Source: Acidihalobacter yilgarnensis (GTDB lineage: Bacteria > Pseudomonadota > Gammaproteobacteria > DSM-5130 > Acidihalobacteraceae). Taken from it: a stretch of 64,000 nt of DNA. The notes under the pieces are model-generated. The model searched no databases, was not told the origin of the DNA, and worked only from the letters and a program-made list of their open reading frames with translations. Of the stretch, positions 1 to 7,074 are shown in pieces. Location: assembly GCF_001753245.1 (NCBI RefSeq), contig NZ_CP017415.1, forward strand, positions 1,826,501 to 1,890,500. Reading direction: 5' to 3'. The position numbers and the translations under genes are program-made. Each line of letters begins with the position of its first letter. Position 1 is the stretch's first letter.

Positions 1-1
1 C

Positions 2-1366
2 CAAGTCGATGTGGCCAAGCTGCTCAAGCGCGGCGATCTCGTGTGGTTGCGGCATTATGTGAATCCCGGTTGGCCTGCGAACGGGGAAGACTGGCGCACC
101 GCCGTCTGGAAAACACCCGCACCCGGCGAAGCCGGTTGGCAGCTCACGCAAATACCCAAGGTACAAGGCGCGTTGGTTGGCATGGACAACTCGACTGGTG
201 CCATCGTTTCCATCGCAGGTGGATTCAGTTACTCGTTGAGTCACTTCGACCGGGCACTTTATGCATACCGCCAGCCGGGCTCTTCCTTCAAACCCTTCGT
301 CTATGCCGCTGCGCTGGATGGCCCGGAACTTCTCGCACATGGCAAATCAAACTATCTGACGCCGATCTCCCTGATTGCCGACACACCGCTCAAAATCAAA
401 TTGCCCAATGGGACCTATTACAAGCCGACCAACTACGAGAAAACCTTCTCGGACACACCCATCCCACTGTGGAAGGATCTGGCAGATTCCATCAACGTGC
501 CCAGTGTGCGTATTCTGATGCACGTCGGCATCCCGTATGCGATCCAATACGCCAAACAATTCGGCTTCAAGAATACACAACTCCCCCCCGTACCCTCGCT
601 CGTCCTCGGTGCCGCAGACGTCACGCCGATGCAGATGGCGCGAGCCTATGCCGTGTTTTCCAATGGCGGCTTTCTCATCAATCCCTACCTGATCACCAAA
701 GTCATCAAGGCCGACGGCGAAGCGCTGCCACTCAAAAATTGCACGCTCTGCGTCACACAACCACCCAATAAACCCGTAATAACGCCCGGCGTGGCCTACC
801 TGATGACACGCATGCTGCAACGCGTCATCAGAAACGGAACCGGAATTGCCGCCAAACCGCTCGGACATTATCTGGCCGGCAAGACCGGCACGACCAATGA
901 CGAAAAGAATGCCTGGTTCGTAGGCTACGGGCGCCACTACATCGCCTCCGCGTGGGTCGGTTACGACAACAATGGCCCCATGGGTCACTGGGCCGCCGGC
1001 GCCCGCGAGGCACTCCCTATCTGGATTCATTTCATGAAGTCCGCATTGGCGGAAGAGGGCGATTACCCATTCTTCAAACCACAGGACATCACCCAGGCCA
1101 GCATTAACCCGAAAACAGGCACCCTCGAATCCGAAGGTGGCCAGGTATTCGACTTCCTATCCGGTTTTCTGCCTCCGGCCAGTGTCCCGGAATTCCCACT
1201 CTTCGGCCCGAACGCCAGCATGAACATGCCGCCCAGCACCACCAGTACCGGCTCGGGCAACGCCAACAACAGCTTCCTGCAACAGTTCGGCAACGCCCCG
1301 CTGCAAAACCCACCTAAAAGCGGCAACGGCAATAGCACGCAAAACAACAACGGGCCGCTTTTTTAA
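2..1366 (+). CDS. mrcA: Penicillin-binding protein 1A (class A), C-terminal part, cut by window start
   Basis: This is the transpeptidase half of a bifunctional peptidoglycan synthase, which cross-links stem peptides in the periplasm while anchored in the inner membrane. All three penicillin-binding motifs are visible; numbering starts at the first in-frame Met at position 11. They are the catalytic SSFK (S91, K94), SIN (S160-N162) and KTG (K291-G293). The frame is open to the window edge, so the signal anchor and glycosyltransferase domain lie outside. The C-terminus after about residue 400 is a Ser/Asn/Gly-rich low-complexity tail, common in PBP1A proteins. The stop is 43 bases before the direct repeat that marks the Xer-type element. 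Family assignment is firm; mrcA rather than mrcB is inferred from overall resemblance. Confidence 0.92.
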   Translation, partial: QVDVAKLLKRGDLVWLRHYVNPGWPANGEDWRTAVWKTPAPGEAGWQLTQIPKVQGALVGMDNSTGAIVSIAGGFSYSLSHFDRALYAYRQPGSSFKPFVYAAALDGPELLAHGKSNYLTPISLIADTPLKIKLPNGTYYKPTNYEKTFSDTPIPLWKDLADSINVPSVRILMHVGIPYAIQYAKQFGFKNTQLPPVPSLVLGAADVTPMQMARAYAVFSNGGFLINPYLITKVIKADGEALPLKNCTLCVTQPPNKPVITPGVAYLMTRMLQRVIRNGTGIAAKPLGHYLAGKTGTTNDEKNAWFVGYGRHYIASAWVGYDNNGPMGHWAAGAREALPIWIHFMKSALAEEGDYPFFKPQDITQASINPKTGTLESEGGQVFDFLSGFLPPASVPEFPLFGPNASMNMPPSTTSTGSGNANNSFLQQFGNAPLQNPPKSGNGNSTQNNNGPLF

Positions 1367-1409
1367 GGCCTCGTCCAAAGGGCGATTCAAAGGCGCTTTT
1401 GGCCGGATT

Positions 1410-1535
1410 GCCCATCGAACAACACCAAAAGTGTCATCCATGGCACAAAAGTCCCGTGTTACATATACGGGACTTTGGAGGTCGCAGGCATCCACTGGCA
1501 CGTGGAGGTCTGTATGTCACTTCGCATAATGAATA
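1410..1535 (+). repeat. 126-bp direct repeat, left copy
   Basis: Base-by-base comparison with 2817-2942 gives an ungapped match at an offset of 1407 with 8 mismatches. The repeat contains a perfect hairpin at 1448-1476 (10-bp arms AAAGTCCCGT and ACGGGACTTT around a 9-base loop). It also carries the ribosome binding site and start codon of the regulator at 1514, and the XerC arm plus central region of a dif-like site. The sequence to the left of a normal single Xer insertion should be host DNA, yet it matches the element's own right end. I infer that an earlier or tandem copy was here and was lost, leaving this end behind. Confidence 0.9.
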
Positions 1536-2086
1536 AGGCGCCCAATGCCGACCAAATCCACCATCAAAGGCGCCTCACAGCCGGTTTAAGCGAAGAACAG
1601 GCCGCCCAGATAGCCGGAGTCAGTTTGCGCACGTGGCGGCGCTGGGAGCGCGGAGAAAGCCCCATGCCGACGTCTGCATGGCAATGGTTCCGCACCGTCA
1701 CCGACGGCCTACCACTGGTCAAGGACTGGGAAGGCTGGGGGTTCAAGGACGGCAAGCTGTGGTCTCCGGAGAACGAGGGGTTCACACCCGGCCAGATCCG
1801 CTCTCTGACGTATCTGCAAGCCCTGAGCAAGGCCAAGACCGGACAACACCACTTCCAGCCCTCGGACGTCTTGGGCGGCATCGACGAACGCCTGGCCAAC
1901 CACCTCAAGCTGCTGGGCAAGCTCGACCTGATCGGACTGCTGCTCTCGCTGACCTACAGCGAACACCTCAAGCACCACCCACAGAGCAGCGAGCAGATCG
2001 GGCAGGGGCTGCGCTACCTGATCGCGGGTGTGCAGCAGTTCCAGCAGCAGCAAGTCAGGATACCGACGACGGAGGCACGGACATGA
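1514..2086 (+). CDS. XRE-type/DUF3653 phage-like regulator
   Basis: A 190-residue protein with an N-terminal helix-turn-helix around residues 22-50 (SEEQAAQIAGVSLRTWRRWE). A following segment has the W-G-W...GKLWSPENEGF pattern typical of the DUF3653 family of filamentous-phage regulators. A C-terminal Gln-rich helix probably mediates oligomerisation. I chose the ATG at 1514 because GGAGG lies about six bases upstream. That ribosome binding site and the first five codons lie left of the Xer crossover point, so the gene is completed by the sequence repeated at 2817-2942. Its likely targets are the palindromes at 2678-2780. It overlaps the next gene by ATGA. Confidence 0.75.
   Translation: MSLRIMNKAPNADQIHHQRRLTAGLSEEQAAQIAGVSLRTWRRWERGESPMPTSAWQWFRTVTDGLPLVKDWEGWGFKDGKLWSPENEGFTPGQIRSLTYLQALSKAKTGQHHFQPSDVLGGIDERLANHLKLLGKLDLIGLLLSLTYSEHLKHHPQSSEQIGQGLRYLIAGVQQFQQQQVRIPTTEART
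1519..1546 (+). other. dif-like Xer site, left junction (attL candidate)
   Basis: The XerC-side arm ACTTCGCATAA carries the TTCGCATAA core of the proteobacterial dif consensus. The central hexamer is TGAATA. The XerD-side arm AGGCGCCCAAT does not resemble the consensus. A good XerC arm joined to a degenerate XerD arm is what an element integrated through dif leaves at its left boundary: host XerC arm, element XerD arm. The site lies inside the first codons of the regulator gene that starts at 1514. Confidence 0.72.
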
Positions 2087-2490
2087 ACGGCACACCCAAC
2101 GCGGACAGCACCAGCGACACGACCCCACTGGCCCTGATCCCCAAAGGCTTCAACCGCAGCTTTGAAGAACTCAAGGTCTATGTCGGGCTGCACTTCACGA
2201 TCACGAAGCCGGTAGACGATACGCAGTTCGGCAAAATGATCTGGATGGATGAAGACCAAGACTACCGATCGCGCGAGGTACACGAGATGTGGCCGGTTGG
2301 CAGTCGAGGGCAAATCGAAGCGATCAAGTGGAGCGGCTACGGCAAGGAAGGCGGATGGTGGCTCAAGATCGAAAAGGATGGACCCTACGAAAAATGGGAG
2401 GCGGAGTACACCAATTGTCGGCCGGATGAGCTGTTCAACCACGTCGAGCTAGACCCGCCGGCGGTCAACGGTGAGGCCCGGCGGGACTGA
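2083..2490 (+). CDS. Conserved-looking hypothetical protein of the Xer element
   Basis: A 135-residue acidic, Trp-rich soluble protein without membrane segment or signal peptide. I do not recognise the family. The frame is open from 1633, but the ATG at 2083 is preferred: it overlaps the upstream stop as ATGA and is preceded by GGAGG at 2071-2075, which implies translational coupling to the regulator. Because of the coupling, it may be a partner of the regulator or a replication accessory protein, but nothing in the sequence decides this. Confidence 0.6.
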   Translation: MNGTPNADSTSDTTPLALIPKGFNRSFEELKVYVGLHFTITKPVDDTQFGKMIWMDEDQDYRSREVHEMWPVGSRGQIEAIKWSGYGKEGGWWLKIEKDGPYEKWEAEYTNCRPDELFNHVELDPPAVNGEARRD

Positions 2491-2573
2491 TGGCCAGCGT
2501 TCCCGAACGAGCAAAGCCCGTTCGTGCCCACCGGCACGCGAACCCCCAACAGCAGACAGGAGCAATAAGCATC

Positions 2574-2936
2574 ATGAATCAACCCAGTGCGATTACGACG
2601 GGCGAGCGGTGGAGGCTCGAGCAAAGGCGGCGGCGGGCGCGGCTGCGCCTGCGCGCCCTTGGCCGCCGAAGCCGGGCGGTTGACATAAGGTCAACCGAGG
2701 CAGGCGGTTTACGGTCGGCAGGCTGTCCGATGGACAAGCTGTCGAGTTTGGCCGGACAATCTGTCCGGTTGACGGTCAACAGGTCCGGTTTCGAGGACAG
2801 TATGCCCATCCGCCGAGCCCATCGAACAACACCAAAAGTCTCACCCGTGGGACAAAAGTCCCGTGTTACATATACGGGACTTTGGAGGTCGCAGGCATCC
2901 ACTGACAAGTGGAGGTCTGTATGTCACTTCGTGTAA
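2574..2936 (+). CDS. Possible short basic protein ending in the right dif-like site
   Basis: A 120-residue frame with an Arg-rich N-terminus, preceded by an AGGAGC-type ribosome binding site. It runs through the palindrome-rich segment and the right copy of the 126-bp repeat, and its TAA stop lies within the XerC arm of the right dif-like site. Composition is skewed to Arg, Ser and Thr, and the overlap with probable regulatory DNA argues against strong protein-level selection. It may be a fortuitous frame. Confidence 0.25.
   Translation: MNQPSAITTGERWRLEQRRRRARLRLRALGRRSRAVDIRSTEAGGLRSAGCPMDKLSSLAGQSVRLTVNRSGFEDSMPIRRAHRTTPKVSPVGQKSRVTYTGLWRSQASTDKWRSVCHFV
2678..2780 (+). promoter_or_regulatory. 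Cluster of four palindromes in the Xer element
   Basis: Four perfect inverted repeats lie within 103 bases: GGTTGAC/GTCAACC at 2678-2696 (5-base spacer), TGTCC/GGACA at 2724-2736 (3-base spacer), CCGGACA/TGTCCGG at 2752-2768 (3-base spacer) and GTTGAC/GTCAAC at 2768-2780 (1-base spacer). The motifs fall into two related types, GTTGAC and TGTCC, each present twice. They are good candidates for operators of the element's regulator or for the folded intergenic origin found in filamentous phages. Confidence 0.6.
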
Positions 2937-2942
2937 TGAATA
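2817..2942 (+). repeat. 126-bp direct repeat, right copy
   Basis: The partner of 1410-1535, with the same hairpin at 2855-2883, the same ribosome binding site and ATG (now at 2921) and the same central hexamer of the dif-like site. Identity stops exactly after the hexamer at 2942, which is the expected limit for exchange by XerC/XerD. Confidence 0.9.
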
Positions 2943-2953
2943 TTATGTTAAAT
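2926..2953 (+). other. dif-like Xer site, right junction (attR candidate)
   Basis: The XerC arm ACTTCGTGTAA departs from the consensus at two bases. The central region is TGAATA, and the XerD arm TTATGTTAAAT matches the proteobacterial dif XerD arm exactly. This is the mirror image of the left junction: element XerC arm plus host XerD arm. Joining the two good arms recreates a near-consensus dif, so the chromosomal dimer-resolution site, and hence the replication terminus, is probably here. Confidence 0.78.
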
Positions 2954-2975
2954 GATGGCTGGCGCTGTCGTGTGA

Positions 2976-3260
2976 TCACCCCGTTTTTGCTGTGCCCGCA
3001 GTGCCAACAAGCGAGGCGCTTTGTAGGAACGCCTTGGCTTCGGCCACGCTAGGAACACCTACCCCGTACAATTTACCCTCGATCACGGTGGCCGGTATGC
3101 TGCGTATCATCAGGTTGGCTACGATGTCCCGACCTGGCCTGATGCCGACATCCAAAACCTCGTAATCCACGTTGTCATGTTCCTTGGCAACTTGTGTCCA
3201 GACTCGTTCTGCCTGTGGGCAGCTCGGGCACCATTGCGAAACCAATAACTGTACTTTCAT
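2976..3260 (-). CDS. Thioredoxin-like small redox protein (CPSC)
   Basis: A 94-residue thioredoxin/glutaredoxin-fold protein with redox motif CPSC at residues 11-14 right after the first beta strand and a cis-Pro region (SIPATVIEG). It lacks a signal peptide, so it should act in the cytoplasm. The frame extends to 3290, but the internal Met at 3260 aligns with the usual start of such proteins just before the first strand. It is transcribed away from the hemerythrin gene. Substrate unknown. Confidence 0.75.
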   Translation of the reverse strand: MKVQLLVSQWCPSCPQAERVWTQVAKEHDNVDYEVLDVGIRPGRDIVANLMIRSIPATVIEGKLYGVGVPSVAEAKAFLQSASLVGTAGTAKTG

Positions 3261-3401
3261 GTCTGTCGGTCCCCGCTCAGATTTGTTCACTAAGTCATTG
3301 TCTCTACATCAGTAGACTGTTTGCCTTGATCCATATCAAGGCAAACTCGAAGGCGCTGTTGTCTGCTTGAGGCAGACACGCCCCCACGAGGAAAACCGTT
3401 C

Positions 3402-3848
3402 ATGACACATTTCGATCAGGCTTTTTTGGGTGAACATCGGGAGATGGAAACGCGGCTCAAAAACGTCGGCCAACACGCGGCGCAAGGTGAATGGCGTATG
3501 GCTGCAAGTGTGGTCGAATCCCAGAAGGCCCATCTGCTACATCATATCGATGTGGAGGAACGTGTAGTTTACCCAGCATTCGAGTCTCAGACCGATGATG
3601 AGGGTCGGCGCACCTTGGCTTTTTTGCGCAAACGGCATCTTGAGTTGCCGGTGTTTTTCGATGAATTGGCGGATGCGATAGCCGATCACGACGAAGAATC
3701 CCTCAACGACACCCTGGAAACGCTGCTGCGGATCATCGCGGATCATCACCAAACCGAGGAAAAGGATGTGTTTCCCTACTTCGAACCCACCGCACCTTTG
3801 GAGACTGTCGGCATAGATGCCGCCCGTGCGCTGGAGGAAGGCAGATGA
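3402..3848 (+). CDS. Hemerythrin domain protein
   Basis: A 148-residue four-helix-bundle protein with the di-iron ligand pattern of hemerythrins: H-x-x-x-E in GEHREME, HHIDVEE, RKRH and DHHQTEE. Such proteins bind O2 or NO or take part in iron and redox sensing in the cytoplasm. A GAGGA ribosome binding site precedes the ATG. The stop overlaps the start of the GcvH-like gene by ATGA, so the two are translationally coupled and probably work together, possibly under oxidative or nitrosative conditions. Confidence 0.88.
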   Translation: MTHFDQAFLGEHREMETRLKNVGQHAAQGEWRMAASVVESQKAHLLHHIDVEERVVYPAFESQTDDEGRRTLAFLRKRHLELPVFFDELADAIADHDEESLNDTLETLLRIIADHHQTEEKDVFPYFEPTAPLETVGIDAARALEEGR

Positions 3849-4294
3849 GCACCTACCACGGCTGCGAATTACCGGAAGATCTGTATTACGATCTGGATTA
3901 TGTATGGGTGCGCGCTGAGGCCGATGGCAGTTTGACGGTTGGCATCACCGACCCTGCACAGACTTTTGCCGGGCGTATTTTACGCGCGCGGATCAAGAAA
4001 CCAGGCACTACCCTGCTGGCTGGGCGGCACGTTGCCACGCTGGAAAGTGGCAAATGGGCTGGCGGCGTACCAATTCCATTCGAGGCGCGTGTCCTGGAAC
4101 GCAATGAGGCGGTACTGGAAGACGGCCATTTGATCAATATCGATCCCTACCGTGACGCTTGGATCGCACGCCTAGAGCCGATTGCTGGGGCGGAGGAAGC
4201 GCTGACAAGCCTGCATACCGGCGAGGAAGCGCAGGCGGCGCTTAGGGTTTGGATAGAAAGGTATGATATTCAGTGTCTTAGATGTTCTAGTTGA
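3845..4294 (+). CDS. GcvH-like lipoyl carrier protein
   Basis: A 149-residue protein of the glycine-cleavage H / lipoyl carrier fold. The candidate lipoylation lysine is K70 in the sequence ESGKWAGGVPIPF; classical GcvH has an ESVKA-type context instead. The altered context recalls the lipoate-binding proteins (LbpA) of the sulfur-oxidising sHdr system. No gcvT, gcvP or hdr gene is in the window. A CLRC pair near the C-terminus is unusual. It is coupled to hemerythrin by an ATGA overlap. Fold assignment is sound; the role is open. Confidence 0.72.
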   Translation: MSTYHGCELPEDLYYDLDYVWVRAEADGSLTVGITDPAQTFAGRILRARIKKPGTTLLAGRHVATLESGKWAGGVPIPFEARVLERNEAVLEDGHLINIDPYRDAWIARLEPIAGAEEALTSLHTGEEAQAALRVWIERYDIQCLRCSS

Positions 4295-4329
4295 TAGATT
4301 GAATTAAATCGGCAATAAGATCGCTCAAA

Positions 4330-5088
4330 TCAGCCCATTAATCCACGTCTGAGTAGATTAGTGCCCAGAAAGACCAACGCTACGAGGAGCAGCTGGCGGA
4401 AACGCGCTTGATCGATACGCTGGCGTAGCCACTGACCCACGGCAATGCCGAACAGTGTTGGTATCAATGCCAGCGTTGATCCCCATAACTGCGGGACAGA
4501 GACTATGCCCAGACCGATCAACGAGGCACTCAGCGGAATCGATCCGCAAAGTGCAATCAATCCATAGGCGCCGATGAAGCGTTCGCGATCGAGCTTGAGC
4601 GCGACCAGGTACAAAATCAGCGGGGGCCCGTTGATCAGTGAAACGCCGTTGAGAACGCCGGCAAACAGCCCGACGCCCGGCCCTGCCCCGCGCTCATATT
4701 GAGATGGAAGGTGTAGATGTGGATTCAGCCATGATGTCAGACAAAAGCCCAGCACCACACATCCCAGCAACACAAACAAGCCGCGAGTCGGCACACTCAC
4801 CAACAACTGCGCCCCGATGACGGTGCCGATACCGAATGCCAGTATGAGTGGCCAAAATCGCGCAAGAGCCCAGCGCAGGTGATCGCTACTCAGGCATTGC
4901 CAGAGATTGGCCACCACGATAGGTACGAGCAGAATCGCGATGATTGTATGGGGTGTCAGGAAGCCACCGAGAACCGAAACCACGAACACCGGCATGCCGA
5001 TGCCAATCGCCCCTTTAATGAAGCCGCCACAGACGAGCACCAAGGCGATTGCGGCGATCATAGGGGGCGACAGATCCATGAGGGGCAT
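4330..5088 (-). CDS. TauE/SafE-family sulfite (organosulfonate) exporter
   Basis: A 252-residue membrane protein with about eight hydrophobic segments and the glycine-rich helices of the TauE/SafE family (GGFIKGAIGIGMPV near the N-terminus). Family members in sulfonate-degrading bacteria (CuyZ/SuyZ types) export sulfite released by desulfonation. It is the last gene of the sulfolactate operon, 40 bases after comC, where it would remove the sulfite made by SuyAB. Confidence 0.88.
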   Translation of the reverse strand: MPLMDLSPPMIAAIALVLVCGGFIKGAIGIGMPVFVVSVLGGFLTPHTIIAILLVPIVVANLWQCLSSDHLRWALARFWPLILAFGIGTVIGAQLLVSVPTRGLFVLLGCVVLGFCLTSWLNPHLHLPSQYERGAGPGVGLFAGVLNGVSLINGPPLILYLVALKLDRERFIGAYGLIALCGSIPLSASLIGLGIVSVPQLWGSTLALIPTLFGIAVGQWLRQRIDQARFRQLLLVALVFLGTNLLRRGLMG

Positions 5089-5128
5089 ACCGTATCAGCA
5101 GCAACTCAGCAGAGCCGCGCCGAACGAG

Positions 5129-6139
5129 TCAAACACTGATATTCGCGCGCCTGCGGATGTCGGCGAGTAGTTCGTCGGGCACCTCGATGCCCTCGGCGCG
5201 ATGTCGTGCCCGAGCAGTCAAACGCCGCTCACCGGGCAAACGCGTACCCGGTTGGGAAACGATGGCCTCCATCAGTTGCTCCAGGCGGTGCGGATAAGCC
5301 TCGCCCCCGAATTTGATCGGGTCGATCAGAATGAACAACTGCCCTACTCTCGGCGGCTCACCGTTCGCGGTGAAGAATGAACTAGCCTCGAAACCGAAGT
5401 GAGATCCGGTCAGACCGGCGGCCAATATCTCGACGACCAGAGTCAAGGCTGCGCCCTTGGCATCGCCCATCGGTAGCATCGTGCCACCATCGAGCACTGC
5501 GGCGGGGTCCGTGGTCGGATGCCCGGCCGCATCCAGTGCCCAATCATCGGGAACCGTTTGATTGCGATCCCGCGCCACCATCACCTTGCCGCGCGCAACT
5601 TTGCTCATCGACAGATCGACGACCAACGGCGCCTGGCGCTGCCTCGGTGTGGCGAAGGCAATCGGATTGGTGCCAAAAACGGCCTTCGATCCGCCCCAAG
5701 GTGCAATGCCTGCCGGTGAATTGCCGAATGCCAGTGCGACTACGCCACGTTGCGCTACATGTTCGACATGATGCCCGGCCACACCGAAGTGATGAGAATT
5801 GCGTACCGCGAGCGCGACCACGCCAGTTTCCTTGACGCGTGCCAGCGCTGCATCAAGACCAATTCCGATGGCTGGGTAGGCGAATCCGCAGCGTGCGTCC
5901 ACACACAGGGCTGCCGCGGCGGGTGATTCGATCTGCGGGCGGGCATGTCCGTCTACCTTGCCGCTTGCCGCCTGATCGGCATATGACGGCAGACGCGAGA
6001 CGCCATGCGAGGCGAGCCCATCCATATCGGCGGCCACCAGCGCAGCTGCGACACTACGCGCGTTTGCTTCGCTGGTATTGGCATTCATCAATGCACGGGT
6101 TACCAGCGTAGTCAGGGATTCTTCAGCTAGGCGGGTCAT
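5129..6139 (-). CDS. comC: Ldh2-family (R)-sulfolactate dehydrogenase
   Basis: A 336-residue NAD(P)-dependent oxidoreductase of the malate/L-lactate dehydrogenase type 2 fold. Family signatures visible are SHGVSRLP, the SHHFGVAGHH segment and the FGTNPIAFA nucleotide-binding region. ComC interconverts 3-sulfopyruvate and (R)-sulfolactate. The assignment within the Ldh2 family rests on the neighbours slcC and suyAB, a combination established for sulfolactate catabolism in Chromohalobacter. Its start overlaps the slcC stop as ATGA. Malate or ureidoglycolate dehydrogenase are family alternatives. Confidence 0.82.
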   Translation of the reverse strand: MTRLAEESLTTLVTRALMNANTSEANARSVAAALVAADMDGLASHGVSRLPSYADQAASGKVDGHARPQIESPAAAALCVDARCGFAYPAIGIGLDAALARVKETGVVALAVRNSHHFGVAGHHVEHVAQRGVVALAFGNSPAGIAPWGGSKAVFGTNPIAFATPRQRQAPLVVDLSMSKVARGKVMVARDRNQTVPDDWALDAAGHPTTDPAAVLDGGTMLPMGDAKGAALTLVVEILAAGLTGSHFGFEASSFFTANGEPPRVGQLFILIDPIKFGGEAYPHRLEQLMEAIVSQPGTRLPGERRLTARARHRAEGIEVPDELLADIRRRANISV

Positions 6140-7074
6140 GCCGGTCCTTCCTCCAGGGTTTGTACCACCGCCTCACCGATCATGCGGCTGACGCGAGCAT
6201 TCGATTCGCGCGTGACGCCGGCAATATGGGGTGTCAGTATGAGATTTTCCAAATCATGGAACATCGAGTGAGCCGACAGAGGCTCTGTTTCGAAGACATC
6301 GAGCGCGGCTCCAGCCAAGCGACCTTCGCGCAGCGCTGCACTCAGGGCAGCATCATCAACGACACCGCCACGGGCGGTATTGATCAGGATTGACCCGGGA
6401 CGCATTAACGCCAATTCCTGCGTACCCATAAGATGGCGAGAGTCTGCATTCAGGGGAACATGCAGACTCAACACATCGCACCCAGCAAGCAGACTCGCAA
6501 GCGAATCGACCGGCTCAACCGCATGCTGTGCCCAGACACTGTCAGCGGCATTCAGGCCGGGATCGAATGCACGTACCACAAGCCCCAGTCCGCGCGCACG
6601 GCATGCCACCGCGCGCGCGATGCCGCCAAACCCTACCAGACCCAACTCGCGACCTTGGACTTCGCCGCCAACGAGTGCGGCGCGCGGCCATTGGCCAGTG
6701 AGCATTGCTCCGGTTGCGCCAAAACTGCCGCGCACCAGAATCAGCATCGTGGCGATGACGTATTCCGCAACCGCGATATTATTGGCACCGATGGCCGGAA
6801 GTACGCGTATGCCGCGATGTCGACAATAGTCTAGATCGATGTTGTCCAGCCCAACGCCGAGGCGCCCCACTACCCGCAAGCGCGGCGCGGTCGCCAGCAG
6901 TTTTGCATCGACACGCGTACGATTGCGCACGATCAACGCCCGAGCCGCGTGCAGGTAATCCGCCAAACGGATGGGATGGTCAGCCAGATCCGGTTCGTAA
7001 CGCACCTTCAGGCGCGCGCGCAACGCTTCGACCGCATCACCATCCATGAATTCGCTGATGACGACGTCGCTCAT
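6136..7074 (-). CDS. slcC: (S)-sulfolactate dehydrogenase, D-2-hydroxyacid dehydrogenase family
   Basis: A 312-residue enzyme that should oxidise (S)-sulfolactate to 3-sulfopyruvate with NAD+. It starts with the SlcC-like segment VVISEFMD and has ALIVRNRT and GRLGVGLDNID. The Rossmann motif GLVGFGGIA is present, as are the family catalytic Arg (NTARGGVVD), Glu (DVFETEPL) and His (LTPHIAG). With ComC it forms the racemase-like pair that turns (S)-sulfolactate into the (R) form used by SuyAB. Coupled by ATGA overlaps to the flavoprotein upstream and comC downstream. Confidence 0.86.
   Translation of the reverse strand: MSDVVISEFMDGDAVEALRARLKVRYEPDLADHPIRLADYLHAARALIVRNRTRVDAKLLATAPRLRVVGRLGVGLDNIDLDYCRHRGIRVLPAIGANNIAVAEYVIATMLILVRGSFGATGAMLTGQWPRAALVGGEVQGRELGLVGFGGIARAVACRARGLGLVVRAFDPGLNAADSVWAQHAVEPVDSLASLLAGCDVLSLHVPLNADSRHLMGTQELALMRPGSILINTARGGVVDDAALSAALREGRLAGAALDVFETEPLSAHSMFHDLENLILTPHIAGVTRESNARVSRMIGEAVVQTLEEGPA

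Larger units (their letters stand above)
1519..2953 (+). mobile_element. Small Xer-dependent integrative element (IMEX-like)
   Basis: The unit between the two dif-like sites is 1407 bp. It carries a DUF3653/XRE-type regulator, an overlapping unknown gene, a possible short basic ORF and a stretch dense in palindromes. It has no integrase, which fits use of host XerC/XerD. It also has no recognisable replication, coat or assembly gene, so it is either a satellite that depends on a helper filamentous phage or a deletion derivative. Known relatives by mechanism are CTX-phi-type and Xanthomonas Cf-type filamentous phages. Assignment rests on the paired half-consensus dif sites plus the direct repeat. 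Confidence 0.65.

Noticed and set aside
1633-2082. N-terminal extension of the second gene of the Xer element
   Set aside because: It overlaps the regulator gene completely in another frame. The ATG at 2083 has its own GGAGG and an ATGA overlap.
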